Assembly (NCBI GenBank): GCA_947652115.1
Contig: OX393569.1
Location: 4,143,791 to 4,207,790 of the forward strand
DNA length: 64,000 bases
Direction: 5' to 3'
Source: Blastomussa wellsi
Taxonomy: Eukaryota > Cnidaria > Anthozoa > Scleractinia > Plerogyridae
Below are positions 1-39,059 of the stretch, in pieces (position 1 is the stretch's first letter; each line of letters opens with the position of its first letter). A program made the position numbers and the translations under genes. The notes below the pieces were generated by a model, which was not told the DNA's origin, did not search any database, and worked only from the letters and a program-made list of their open reading frames with translations.

Positions 1-1718
1 AACCGTACAGTGTGAACTGACCTGTGATTATTTTTCCGATTTATTTTTTCTTTGTTCATTCTCCTTGGTGTGGATTCCGCTTGTCAGTGGTCTTTCTTGG
101 CGATTTAGATATTCTAAAATATTTTTACTTCAATTCAAGAATGTGGTACAGTACAGAACTTGCATCGCACTATTGGTTCGGCAGTCTTATATCTGCTTCG
201 TACTATAACTGAAAGTATGATAAAAAAGATTTATTAATTTGCATGTAACTGGTTCATAAAACCACCATTCTAAATCAAAACTGACTTCTACCCTTCGTAA
301 TTATTGTCGTGGCCAAAAAATTTCTATTGATCGCGAAGTCTCACATTTATGAAACTTCATCTGACAATCAAATCGTACATTTTAAAAGTTACAAAATGGA
401 AAGGGATATAAGTTTTTACTTAACATCAATTCTGAATACGTAGAAGCCTTTTATTTCAGTTTCCAGAAACTTTCGAAATCGATGAAAAGTTTTTGTTCGA
501 GAGATTGAGCCATGTACATTTATAATATTGTTTGACATTCACACGAGTCGTTAACAATATTGTTGAAAATAAATTTTCTATGAAACTTCTTGAGCTAAAA
601 ATTTTATCTGTTTTTTCATATTTTATTTTGGTTTGTGATGTTTTCTAACATTGTTTATTAGCATGGTGATTTTGCAAAAAAAAAAAATGTTCCAAGATCA
701 AATGATTTAATTAGCATGTTTTGCAATTAGTTGATCACTTTCTTTTGGTCTTCTAATGAGAGTCCCTTTAATTAAATTTGTTGTTATAAAACTGTGTTTA
801 ACCATTCAAAGTGAAAATATCCTTCAAATCATAACACCAAGCAGCACATTGGCTTGTGTTAAATATAATTTTATCAAAGGAATATCCAAATCAAACAGCT
901 CAGTTTTGATAAGTGTTATTAGCATTCTCAAAATAGTATTTATTTACCAAATTAGTATTTTCAATTACTGTAGTTCATTAAATTATTGGTCTCAGACACT
1001 GGCTTCTGTAATTATGCAAGTTGAGGTTAATTAAATGTGTCTCCATTTTGAATGTGGATGCAAATTGCCAAGGGACTGATTATTTATTGCGTCCAAAGGG
1101 GGGGGGGGGGCGGTGGGGCGGTGGTATTTGAAAAAATGTGTTGTTTCAAAACTGTTCCCTCTGGTACATGATAATATGGTACATGATTAAAGCCCTTTCA
1201 TGGGTACACATTTAATATGGTGACTACCCAATGAGGCGGAGGTATCTCTGTATTGTAGAGCTAGAGATTCTAACCCTTGAAATAGAAAACAGGTAGGTTT
1301 TGGGAGTGAGCACATTCGCAAAAGGCGCGACTCTCTAGGGGGGGGGGGGGGTCTGGGGGTATGCTCCCCAGGAAAATTTTCCACTAATGTATGCCTCTAA
1401 GATGCCATTTCCTGCATTCTGAAAGATAACAAAGATCGTCTCAGTTGTAGAACTTTTTAGACTTCCATTGGTATGTCATAGAATTACAAGCTTACGTGAG
1501 CTGCTACACTACTGAAGCGAGCAGAAGGAAATTAAACACCACTGGGATTTGATAAGTGCAAATACAAGGGATGGGGTGCTGTAGGTTGAGAAAAGAGATA
1601 TTGTTTCCTTGGTCCATGGTCACTCAAGATTGAGCTGCAATCTCATAGACTTAACATTTACCCCTATGCATGGTAGAAAGGATTACATGTAAGACTCAAA
1701 ATGTCTCGAATGTTACAG
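1..1718. other. Upstream intron or 5' flank, no exon seen
   Basis: AT-rich non-coding sequence before the first recognisable exon. No stretch resembles the start of a FERM F1 lobe, so it is probably intron. It holds two poly-G tracts (about 1097-1120, extending into GGTGGGGCGGTGG, and about 1338-1351). No promoter elements can be argued. Confidence 0.6.
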
Positions 1719-27764
<26,046 letters not shown>

Positions 27765-28860
27765 TGAGGAATTGATGAGGTCCGTTCAGATGACGTGCCG
27801 GTTGAGAAAATTGAAAATTTACAAGTAATGAACAAATCTTCAATGAACTATATATTGTAATTTAACCGATGAATGAGGAAAACTTTTATGATACGAATTT
27901 ACAAACAGCTTACACGAATGCGTCTACTGGTCGAAGAGAAAATAATGTTTCCCTTGAGGAAGTAGATGATTTGTTTTACGAGGACGCGGAACTGCTGGGG
28001 ATTTTTGAGTGACATTTAATTGTAGGAAAGATGTGGAAGAGCTGGATAGCTTCACAGCCCAATTTCTTGCTCGTTACGGACGTCATAGGACAAGTCAGCG
28101 ATTTGTCCCCGTGGATTTCAACTTTATGGAAAGGCACTGGTAAACAGACCAGCGGATGGTAAAATAAGGTGTTACCTGACTTTTGAAGACTTGTTTTGAA
28201 AGGTAAATAACCAAATTCCCTGCTTTTATAACTAACGCCTTTGGATTTGTTTTATTTTGGATTAATGAAGTCCAGCCATTATTATCCAATCGATGGTAAT
28301 TAACATTTTTTTTTTAGTTTTTAGACAACAATTTTCAAAGCGTTTTAAACTCAGTGAAATTCATGTTCTCGCCAGAGTTGGTCAGATATTTGTGCGGGCG
28401 AATCAAATTTCCTAACACAAAGGGTGTTTTTTTTTCGAATATCTGGTAATGTTCAGAATAATTAAGGACTTTTCGTTATAAAAGGCCTGGCGCCAAACTT
28501 GTTTCACGCGCATCGTGGAACTGTCGTCTCCAAGGCCATTCCAATTATCAAAATACGAGATTTTACGCGACAATCGTGAAATCGCATTGTTGAAATTTTG
28601 TAATTTTTGATTGTAATAATAATGATAATAATAATAATGCTAACATGAGGTAATCGATACAGAGTTAAAAGCTATTTTTTCAAAACTATTGTACAAGCGT
28701 TTAGTTGATGTGGATAGTAATTTCATGTAAATAAGAATTGAATTTTGAGCTCAAATTTCTGTACATTCAATCGCTTTATCAAGTTCTCTAATTTTATGGA
28801 AAGAAAATACCGCATGTATAGACTTCCGTTTGTCCTCGTTGATAACGGTTTTCAAAGTTG
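27765..28860 (+). other. 3' flank of FAK with short open stretches
   Basis: Includes the FAK 3' UTR. Three short coding-like stretches follow: 27768-27860 in the FAK frame, 27869-28012 (listed separately), and an open frame ending TAA at 28143. A GTAATAATAATGATAATAAT microsatellite lies at 28613-28640. No AATAAA is evident close to the stop; the first I see is at 29324-29329. Confidence 0.55.
27869..28012 (+). CDS. Unassigned 47-codon acidic ORF in FAK 3' flank
   Basis: Starts at ATG 27869, begins MNEENFYDTNLQTAYTNAST and ends with an acidic run (EEVDDLFYEDAELLGIFE) before TGA. A second coding-like stretch in another frame follows directly (RKDVEELDSFTAQFLARYGR, stop at 28141). The composition looks protein-like, but the frame change and size suggest a decayed gene or chance. 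Function unknown. Confidence 0.2.
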   Translation: MNEENFYDTNLQTAYTNASTGRRENNVSLEEVDDLFYEDAELLGIFE

Positions 28861-29074
28861 CCTACACATGAGGGGGCATGGCACAAGGGATATGTCGCGG
28901 CGACACAATCATGTGTTGTTCACACGAGAGGACATCACATACCTGCGACAGTTTGTCCCTGCGACATGTCCCGTTAAGTTCAATTAGTTGGAACACCGTG
29001 GGACATATCGCAGGGAACAAAATTGCCGCAAAAATCGTGTTGCCCGGACGAGGGGACGTGTGTGTAGGAAACTT
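28853..29074. mobile_element. Foldback element downstream of FAK
   Basis: AAAGTTGCCTACACATG at the left is mirrored by ACGTGTGTGTAGGAAACTT at the right. Inside are repeated words of the GGGACATRTCGC type on both strands. About 220 bp. Confidence 0.6.
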
Positions 29075-29635
29075 AGGGCGTAACAAAAGTTTATTTCGAA
29101 CGCGCGACCAACTCGTTACTAACGCGCAATAAGCAGGCAAAGCTTGCGTCCTAAGTATATTGTGCACGTTTCTTTTAATTTGAGTTATGAGTGTTTGGAG
29201 GAGCACTCGATTTCGATTTTTATCAGGACTGGTTAATTTGAAGAGAAATGTTGGCATAGGATACTGGGTTGGTTGAGGTTTGTTTATTTTACTTTATATA
29301 TTTAGTTAATAAGCTTAAAAAGTAATAAAATGCAGCGAAAATTTGATACCTTGGCCTGTTGCCTCGTTCACAAACTGTATCACATTCACTACCTCACGAC
29401 AGAGTGCCTGAAAAAAACCTGGTGCGAAAACTTAAAGAAGAATTATAACTTGGACAGTTTTACAAATCGAAAACCGTACACTTTATTCTAAAATGGCTAC
29501 CACCGTAGTATCTTTACTTGGCAAAAATGTGTCCTCGTTTGCCACGGCCTTAAGTGTTGTACATGTTCAGTTGTAGATAACACTCTGCACTATCTGAGAT
29601 TGTCTCACTAGTTATGCTAGAGACTATAAAGTCGT
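29075..29635. other. Intergenic stretch
   Basis: No gene or named repeat seen; AATAAA at 29324-29329 is a possible distant poly(A) signal. Confidence 0.5.
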
Positions 29636-30126
29636 CTACACCTCACTACACCTTACTACACTTCACCACACCTCACTACACCTCTCTGCACTTCGCTACA
29701 CCTCACTGCACTTCACTTCACTACACTTCACTACACTTCACTGTACCTCACTACACCTCTCTGCACTTCGCTACACCTCACTGCACGTCACTTCACTACA
29801 CTTCACTGTACCTCACTACACCTCTCTACACTTCACTACACCTTACTACACTTCACTGTACCTCACTACACCTCTCTACACTTCACTACACCTTACTACA
29901 CTTCACTACACCTCACTACACTTCACTGTACCTCACTACACGTCACTGCACCTCACTACACATTACTACACTTCACTGTACCTCACTACACCTCTCTACA
30001 CTTCACTACACCTTACTACACTTCACTACACTTCACTACACCTCACTACACTTCACTACACCTCTCTACACTTCACTACACCTCACTACACTTCACTACA
30101 CCTCTCTACACTTCACTACACTTTTT
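29636..30126. repeat. CTACACYTCA minisatellite, about 490 bp
   Basis: About 49 head-to-tail words of mostly 10 bp, CTACACTTCA and CTACACCTCA, with CTGCACTTCG, CTGTACCTCA and CTCTCTACA variants. It gives a false 171-residue ORF of His/Tyr/Thr/Ser/Leu repeats. It lies 410 bp before the large satellite. Confidence 0.95.
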
Positions 30127-30539
30127 TAGTGCAATCTTCTCAAAACCGTAAACAAATGAGGTCACTATCCTGATTTGACACGGCAAACGAAAAGACACCC
30201 GAAAGTTAACGAATAATTCATAACTATAATATTATGAACGAAGAAAAGCATTCATTCTACTATAAGCTATTGTTTCTGGTCAAAAATAATAGTACGAATA
30301 CATTACTTAGGATAGATTGAACAAGATTGCCCTCCGATCTCACATCCTGCTTCTCCTCCATGTTAATGAGGATCTATGTTAATGAAGACGATGTGTAAAA
30401 CCACTAACAAAGAACGATGTGTCAGTAAAACTGCTGAAAATTTACTAAAAATCCCACCAAAAAAATCCTAACTTGAAAAATCCAAGTGGAAATCCTAACT
30501 CGAAAATCCAACTCAAAATCTTCACTCGGAAAATAGGCA
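30127..30539. other. Spacer between minisatellite and satellite
   Basis: AT-rich; near 30448-30530 short words such as AAATCCTAACT and AAATCCAACTC recur, just before the first satellite unit. Confidence 0.6.
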
Positions 30540-33500
30540 ACCTCGGTCGATCATTATGTCCATTAAGGAATTTCTATTGTTTGAATATCCAGAGAGGATT
30601 ATCTCCGGGACTAAATAACTTGAGACTTGGACGCTTACACGCAATAAAAAGAGACACGCCCTCTTCTCAACGAACGCACAAGCACCCGAGACCCTCTTTA
30701 CGCGAAGATATTAGCGCATGAATATTGATACAATAGACAATTGTCAATGAGCAAAAAAGTCTCCAGGTAAGCCCTTCTCCAGGTCGACACTTTTGATCAT
30801 AAACGAATTTCTATTGTTTGAATATTCAGAGAGGATTTTCTCCATGACAAAATAACTTGTGACTCTACCACTTGCACACAATAGAAAGAGACATGCCCTC
30901 TTCTCAACCAACGCACAAGCGCCGGGAAATCACTCTTTACGCGTAGGTATTAGCGCATGAATATTGAGACAATGGAAATTTGTTAATGAGCAGAACACTC
31001 TCCAGGTAAGCCCTTCTCCAGGTCGACCATTTTGCTCATTAACGAATTTCTATTGTTTGAATATTCAGAGAGGATTGTCTCCATGACAAAATAACTTGTG
31101 ACTCTACCACTTGCACACAATAGAAAGAGACATGCCCTCTTCTCAACGAACACACAAACGCCCGGGAAATCCCCTTTTACGCGTAGATATTAGCGCATGA
31201 ATATTGAAACAATGGAAATTTGTTAATGAGGAGAACACTCTCCAGGTAAGCCTTTCTCCAGGTCGACCATTTTGCTCATTAACGAATTTCTATTGTTTGA
31301 ATATTCAGAGAGGATTTTCTCAGCGACTAAATGAGTTGTGACTCGACCACTTGACCATAATAGAAAGCGACACGCTCTCTTTCCAACGAACGCACAAGCG
31401 CCCGGGAAATCCCCCTTTACGCCTAGATATTAGCGCATGAATATTGAAACAATGGAAATTTGTTAATGAGCAGAACACTCTCCAGGTAACCCTTCTCCAG
31501 GTCGACCATTTTGCTCATTAACGAATTTCTATTGTTTGAATATTCAGAGAGGATTTTCTCAGCGACTAAATGAGTTGTGACTCGACCACTTGACCATAAT
31601 AGAAAGCGACACGCTCTCTTTCCAACGAACGCACAAGCGCCCGGGAAATCCCCCTTTACGCCTAGATATTAGCGCATGAATATTGAAACAATGGAAATTT
31701 GTTAATGAGCAGAACACTCTCCAGGTAAGCCCTTCTCCAGGTCGACCATTTTGCTTATTAACAAATTTCTATTGTTTGAATATTCAGAGAGGATTTTCTC
31801 CATAACAAAATAACTTGTGACTCTACCACTTGCACACAATAGAAAGAGACATGCCCTCTTCTCGACGAACGCACAAACGCCCGGGAAATCCCCTTCTCCA
31901 GGTCGAGCATTTTGCTCATTAACGAATTTCTATTGTTTGAATATTCAGAAAGGATTTTCTCGGCGACTAAATGAGTTGTGACTCTACCACTTGGCCATAA
32001 TAGAAAGCGAAACGCTCTCTTTCCAACGAACGCACAAGCGCCCGGGAAATCCCCCTTTACGCCTACATATTAGCGCATGAATATTGAAACAATGGAAATT
32101 TGTTAATGAGCAGAACACTCTCCAGGTAAGCCCTTCTCCAGGTCGACCATTTTGCTCATTAAAGAATTTCTATTGTTTGAATATTCAGAGAGGATTTTCT
32201 CCATGACAAAATAACTTGTGACTCTACCACTTGCACCCAATAGAAAGAGACATACCCTCTTCTCAACGAACGCACAAACGCCCGGGAAATCCCCTTTTAC
32301 GCGTAGATATTAGCGCATGAATATTGAAACAATGGAAATTTGTTAATGAGCAGAACAATCTCCAGGTAAGCCCTTCTCCAGGTCGACCAATTTGCTCATT
32401 AACGAATTTCTATTGTTTGAATATTCAGAGAGGATTTTCTCCATGACAAAATAACTTGTGACTCTACCACTTGCACACAATAGAAAGAGACATGCCGTCT
32501 TCTCGACAAACGCACAAACGCCCGGGAAATCCCCTTTTACGCGTAGATATTAGCGCATAAATATTGAAACAATGGAAATTTGTTAATGAGCAGAACACTC
32601 TCCAGGTAAGCCCTTCTCCAGGTCGAGCATTTTGCTCATTAACGAATTTCTATTGTTTGAATATTCAGAAAGGATTTTCTCAGCGACTAAATGAGTTGTG
32701 ACTCTACCACTTGGCCATAATAGAAAGCGAAACGCTCTCTTTCCAACGAACGCACAAGCGCCCGGGAAATCCCCCTTTACGCCTAGATATTAGCGCATGA
32801 ATATTGAAACAATGGAAATTTGTTAATGAGCAGAACATTCTCCAGGTAAGCCCTTCTCCAGGTCGACCATTTTGCTCATTAACGAATTTCTATTGTTTGA
32901 ATATTCAGAGAGGATTTTCTCCATGACAAAATAACTTGTGACTCTACCACTTGCACACAATAGAAAGAGACATACCCTCTTCTCAACGAACGCACAAACG
33001 CCAAGGAAATCCCCTTTTACGCGTAGATATTAGCGCATGAATATTGAAACAATGGAAATTTGTTAATGAGCAGAACACTCTCCAGGTTAACCCTTCTCCA
33101 GGTCGACCATTTTGCTGATTAACGAATTTCTATTGTTTGAATATTCAGAAAGGATTTTCTCAGCGACTAAATGAGTTGTGACTCTACCACTTGGCCATAA
33201 TAGAAAGCGACACGCTCTCTTTCCAACGAACGCACAAGCGCCCGGGAAATCCCCCTTTACGCCTAGATATTAGCACATGAATATTGAAACAATGGAAATT
33301 TGTTAATGAGCAGAACACTCTCCAGGTAAGCCCTTCTCCAGGTCGACCATTTTGCTCATTAACGAATTTCTATTGTTTGAATATTCAGAAAGGATTTTCT
33401 CAGCTACTAAATTAGTTGTGACTCTACCACTTGGCCATAATAGAAAGCGAAACGCTCTCTTTCCAACGACCGCGCAAGCGCCCGGGAAATCCCCCTTTAC

Positions 33501-33639
33501 GCCTAGATATTAGCGCATGAATATTGAAACAATGGAAATTTGTTAATGAGCAGAACACTCTCCAGGTAAGCCCTTCTCCAGGTCGACCATTTTGCTCATT
33601 AACGAATTTCTATTGTTTGAATATTCAGAGAGGATTTTC

Positions 33640-36600
33640 TCCATGACAAAATAACTTGTGACTCTACCACTTGCACACAATAGAAAGAGACATACCCTCT
33701 TCTTAACGAACGCACAAACGCCCGGGAAATCCCCTTTTACGCGTAGATATTAGCGCATGAATATTGAAACAATGGAAATTTGTTAATGAGAAGAACACTC
33801 TCCAGGTAAGCCCTTCTCCAGGTCGACCAATTTGCTCATTAACGAATTTCTATTGTTTGAATATTCAGAGAAGATTTTCTCCATGACAAAATAACTTGTG
33901 ACTCTACCACTTGCACACAATAGAAAGAGATATGCCCTCTTCTCGACGAACGCACAAAAACCCGGGAAATCCCCTTTTACGCGTAGATATTAGCGCATGA
34001 ATATTGAAACAATGGAAATTTGTTAATGAGCAGAACACTCTCCAGGTAAGCCCTTTTCCAGGTCGAGCATTTTGCTCATTAACGAATTTCTATTGTTTGA
34101 ATATTCAGAAAGGATTTTCTCAGCGACTAAATGAGTTGTGACTCTACCACTTGGCCATAATAGAAAGCGAAACGCTCTCTTTCCAACGAACGCACAAGCG
34201 CCCGGGAAATCCCCCTTTACGCCTAGATATTAGCGCATGAATATTGAAACAATGGAAATTTGTTAATGAGCAGAACACTCTCCAGGTAAGCCCTTCTCCA
34301 GGTCGACCATTTTGCTCATTAACGAATTTCTATTGTTTGAATATTGAGAGAGGATTTTCTCCATGACAAAATAACTTGTGACTCTACCACTTGCACACAA
34401 TAGAAAGAGACATGCCCTCTTCTCGACGAACGCACAAACGCCCGGGAAATCCCCTTTTACGCGTAGATATTAGCGCATCAATATTGAAACAATGGAAATT
34501 TGTTAATGAGCAGAACACTCTCCAGGTAAGCCCTTCTCCAGGTCGAGCATTTTGCTCCTTAACGAATTTCTATTGTTTGAATATTCAGAAAGGATTTTCT
34601 CAGCGACTAAATGAGTTGTGACTCTACCACTTGGCCATAATAGAAAGCGACACGCTCTCTTTCCAACGAACGCACAAGCGCCCGGGAAATCCCCCTTTAC
34701 GCCTAGATATTAGCACATGAATATTGAAACAATGGAAATTTGTTAATGAGCAGAACACTCTCCAGGTAAGCCCTTCTCCAGGTCGACCATTTTGCTCATT
34801 AACGAATTTCTATTGTTTGAATATGCAGAGAGGATTTTCTCAGCGACCAAATGAGTTGTGACTATACCACTTGCACACAATAGAAAGAGACATGCCCTCT
34901 TCTCGACGAACGCAAAAACGCCCAAGAAATCCCCTTTTACGCGTAGATATTAGGGCATGAATATTGAAACAATGGAAATTTGTTAATGAGCAGAACACTC
35001 TCCAGGTAAGCCCTTCTCCAGGTCGACCATTTTGCTCATTAACGAATTTCTATTGTTTGAATATTCAGAAAGGATTTTCTCAGCTACTAAATTAGTTGTG
35101 ACTCTACCACTTGGCCATAATAGAAAGCGAAACGCTCTCTTTCCAACGACCGCACAAGCGCCCGGGAAATCCCCCTTTACGCCTAGATATTAGCGCATGA
35201 ATATTGAAACAATGGAAATTTGTTAATGAGCAGAACACTCTCCAGGTAAGCCCTTCTCCAGGTCGACCATTTTGCTCATTAACGAATTTCTATTGTTTGA
35301 ATATTCAGAGAGGATTTTCTCCATGACAAAATAACTTGTGACTCTACCACTTGCACACAATAGAAAGAGACATACCCTCTTCTTAACGAACGCACAAACG
35401 CCCGGGAAATCCCCTTTTACGCGTAGATATTAGCGCATGAATATTGAAACAATGGAAATTTGTTAATGAGAAGAACACTCTCCAGGTAAGCCCTTCTCCA
35501 GGTCGACCAATTTGCTCATTAACGAATTTCTATTGTTTGAATATTCAGAGAGGATTTTCTCCATGACAAAATAACTTGTGACTCTACCACTTGCACACAA
35601 TAGAAAGAGATATGCCCTCTTCTCGACGAACGCACAAACGCCCGGGAAATCCCCTTTTACGCGTAGATATTAGCGCATGAATATTGAAACAATGGAAATT
35701 TGTTAATGAGCAGAACACTCTCCAGGTTAACCCTTCTCCAGGTCGACCATTTTGCTGATTAACGAATTTCTATTGTTTGAATATTCAGAAAGGATTTTCT
35801 CAGCGACTAAATGAGTTGTGACTCTACCACTTGGCCATAATAGAAAGCGACACGCTCTCTTTCCAACGAACGCACAAGCGCCCGGGAAATCCCCCTTTAC
35901 GCCTAGATATTAGCACATGAATATTGAAACAATGGAAATTTGTTAATGAGCAGAACACTCTCCAGGTAAGCCCTTCTCCAGGTCGACCATTTTGCTCATT
36001 AACGAATTTCTATTACTCTACCACTTGGCCATAATAGAAAGCGAAACGCTCTCTTTCCAACGACCGCACAAGCGCCCGGGAAATCCCCCTTTACGCCTAG
36101 ATATTAGCGCATGAATATTGAAACAATGGAAATTTGTTAATGAGCAGAACACTCTCCAGGTAAGCCCTTCTCCAGGTCGACCATTTTGCTCATTAACGAA
36201 TTTCTATTGTTTGAATATTCAGAGAGGATTTTCTCCATGACAAAATAACTTGTGACTCTACCACTTGCACACAATAGAAAGAGACATACCCTCTTCTCAA
36301 CGAACGCACAAACGCCCGGGAAATCCCCTTTTACGCGTAGATATTAGCGCATGAATATTGAAACAATGGAAATTTGTTAATGAGAAGAACATTCTCCAGG
36401 TAAGCCCTTCTCCAGGTCGACCAATATGCTCATTAACGAATTTCTATTGTTTGAATATTCAGAGAGGATTTTCTCCATGACAAAATAAGTTGTGACTCTA
36501 CCACTTGCAAACAATAGAAAGAGACATGCCGTCTTCTCGACGAACGCACAAACGCCCGGGAAATCCCGTTTTACGCGTAGATATTAGCGCATGAATATTG

Positions 36601-38360
36601 AAACAATGGAAATTTGTTAATGAGCAGAACACTCTCCAGGTAAGCCCTTCTCCAGGTCGACCATTTTGCTCATTAACGAATTTCTATTGTTTGAATATTC
36701 AGAGAGGATTTTCTCAGCGACTAAATGAGTTGTGACTCTACCACTTGGCCATAATAGAAAGCGAAACGCTCTCTTTCCAACGAACGCACAACCGCCCAGG
36801 AAATCCCCCTTTACGCCTAGATATTAGCGCATGAATATTGAAACAATGGAAATTTGTTAATGAGCAGAACACTCTCCAGGTAAGCCCTTCTCCAGGTCGA
36901 CCATTTTGCTCATTAACGAATTTCTATTGTTTGAATATTCAGAGAGGATTTTCTCAGCGACTAAATGAGTTGTGACTCTACCACTTGGCCATAATAGAAA
37001 GCGAAACGCTCCCTTTCCAACGAACGCACAAGCGCCCGGGAAATCCCCCTTTACGCGTAGATATTAGCACATGTATTGAAACAATGGAAATTTTTTAATG
37101 AGCAGAACACTCTCCAGGTAAGCCCTTCTCCAGGTCGACCATTTTGCTCATTAACGAATTTCTGTTGTTTGAATATTCAGAGAGGATTTTGTCAGCGAGT
37201 AAATGAGTTGTGACTCTACCACTTGACCATAATAGAAAGCGAAACGCTCTCTTTCCAACGAACGCACAAGCGACCGGGAAATCCCCCTTTACGCCTAGAT
37301 ATTAGCGCATGAATATTGAAACAATGGAAATTTGTTAATGAGCAGAACACTCTCCAGGTAAGTCCTTCTCCAGGTCGACCATTTTGCTCACTAACGAATT
37401 TCTATTGTTTGAATATTCAGAGAGGATTTTCTCAGGGAGTAAATGAGTTGTGACTCTACCACTTGACCATAATAGAAAGCGAAACGCTCTCTTTTCAACG
37501 AACGCACAAGCGCCCGGGAAATCCTTCTTTACGCCTAGATATTAGCCCATGAATATTGAAACAATGGAAATTTGTTAATGAGCAGAACACTCTCCAGGTA
37601 TGCCCTTCTCCAGGTCGACCATTTTGCTCATTAACGAATTTCTATTGTTTGAATATTCAGAGAGGATTTTCTCAGCGACCAAATGAGTTGTGACTATACC
37701 ACTTGACCATAATAGAAAGCGAAACGCTCTCTTTCCAACGAACGCACAAGCGCCCTGGAAATCCCCATTTACGCCTAGATATTAGCTCATGAATATTGAA
37801 ACAATGAAATTTGTTAATGAGCAGAACACTCTCCAGGTAAGCCCTTCCCCAGGTCGACCATTTTGCTCATTAACGAATTTCTATTGTTTGAATATTCAGA
37901 GAGGATTTTCTCCATGATAAAAATAACTTGTGACGATACCACCCTCACACAATAGAAAGAGACATGCCCTCTTCTCAACGAACGCACAAACGCCCGGGAA
38001 ATCCCCTTTTCGCGCAGATATTAGCGCATGAATATTGAAACAATGGAAATTCGTTAATGAGCAGAACACTCTCCAGGTAAGCCCTTCTCCAGGTCGACAA
38101 TTTTGCTCATCAACGAATTAGTATTGTTTGAATATTCAGAGAGGATTTTCTCAGCGACTAAATGAGTTGTTACTCTACCACTTGACCATAATAGATAGCG
38201 AAACGCTCTCTTTCCAACGAACGCACAACCGCCCAGGAAATCCCCCTTTACGCCTAGATATTAGCGCATGAATATTGAAACAATGGAAATTTGTTAATGA
38301 GCAGAACACTCTCCAGGTAAGCCCTTCTCCAGGTCGACCATTTTGCTCATTAACGAATTT
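33640..38360. repeat. Satellite block D, left copy
   Basis: About 20 units with the same order of private variants as 58811-64000. Examples are CGCACAAAAACCCGGG at 33951/59122, the deletion junction TTTCTATTACTCTACC at 36009/61180, and ACAACCGCCCAGG at 36787/62438. The offset is 25171 bp up to about 36.7 kb, then 25651 bp. Confidence 0.9.
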
Positions 38361-39059
38361 CTATTGTTTGAATATTCAGAGAGGATTTTCTCAGCGACTA
38401 AATGAGTTGTGACTCTACCACTTGGCCATAATAGAAAGCGAAACGCTCCCTTTCCAACGAACGCACAAGCGCCCGGGAAATCCCCCTTTACGCGTAGATA
38501 TTAGCACATGTATTGGAACAATGGAAATTTTTTAATGAGCAGAACACTCTCCAGGTAAGCCCTTCTCCAGGTATACCATTTTGCTCATTAACGAATTTCT
38601 GTTGTTTGAATATTCAGAGAGGATTTTCTCAGCGAGTAAATGAGTTGTGACTCTATCACTTGACCATAATAGAAAGCGAAACGCTCTCTTTCCAACGAAC
38701 GCACAAGCGACCGGGAAATCCCCCTTTACGCCTAGATATTAGCGCATGAATATTGAAAAAATGGAAATTTGTTAATGAGCAGAACACTCTAAAGGTAAGC
38801 CCTTCTCCAGGTCGACCATTTTGCTCATTAACGAATTTCTATTGTTTGAATATTCAGAAAGGATTTTCTCAGCGACTAAATGAGTTGTGACTCTACCACT
38901 TGACCATAATAGAAAGCGACACGCTCTCTTTCCAACGAACGCACAAGCGCCCGGGAAATCCCCCTTTACGACTAGATATTAGCCCTTGAATATTGAAACA
39001 ATGGAAATTTGTTAATGAGCAGAACACTCTCCAGGTAAGCCCTTCTCCAGGTCGACCAT

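Noticed and set aside
1701..1718. ATG at 1701 as the FAK start codon
   Set aside because: It precedes a TTACAG acceptor exactly where homology to the middle of FERM F1 begins; starting here would remove the first part of the domain.
28862..29257. 131-codon minus-strand ORF downstream of FAK
   Set aside because: It overlaps the foldback element at 28853-29074 and shows no recognisable domain.
29614..30129. 171-residue ORF over the minisatellite
   Set aside because: A pure product of the CTACACYTCA word; low-complexity peptide with no independent support.
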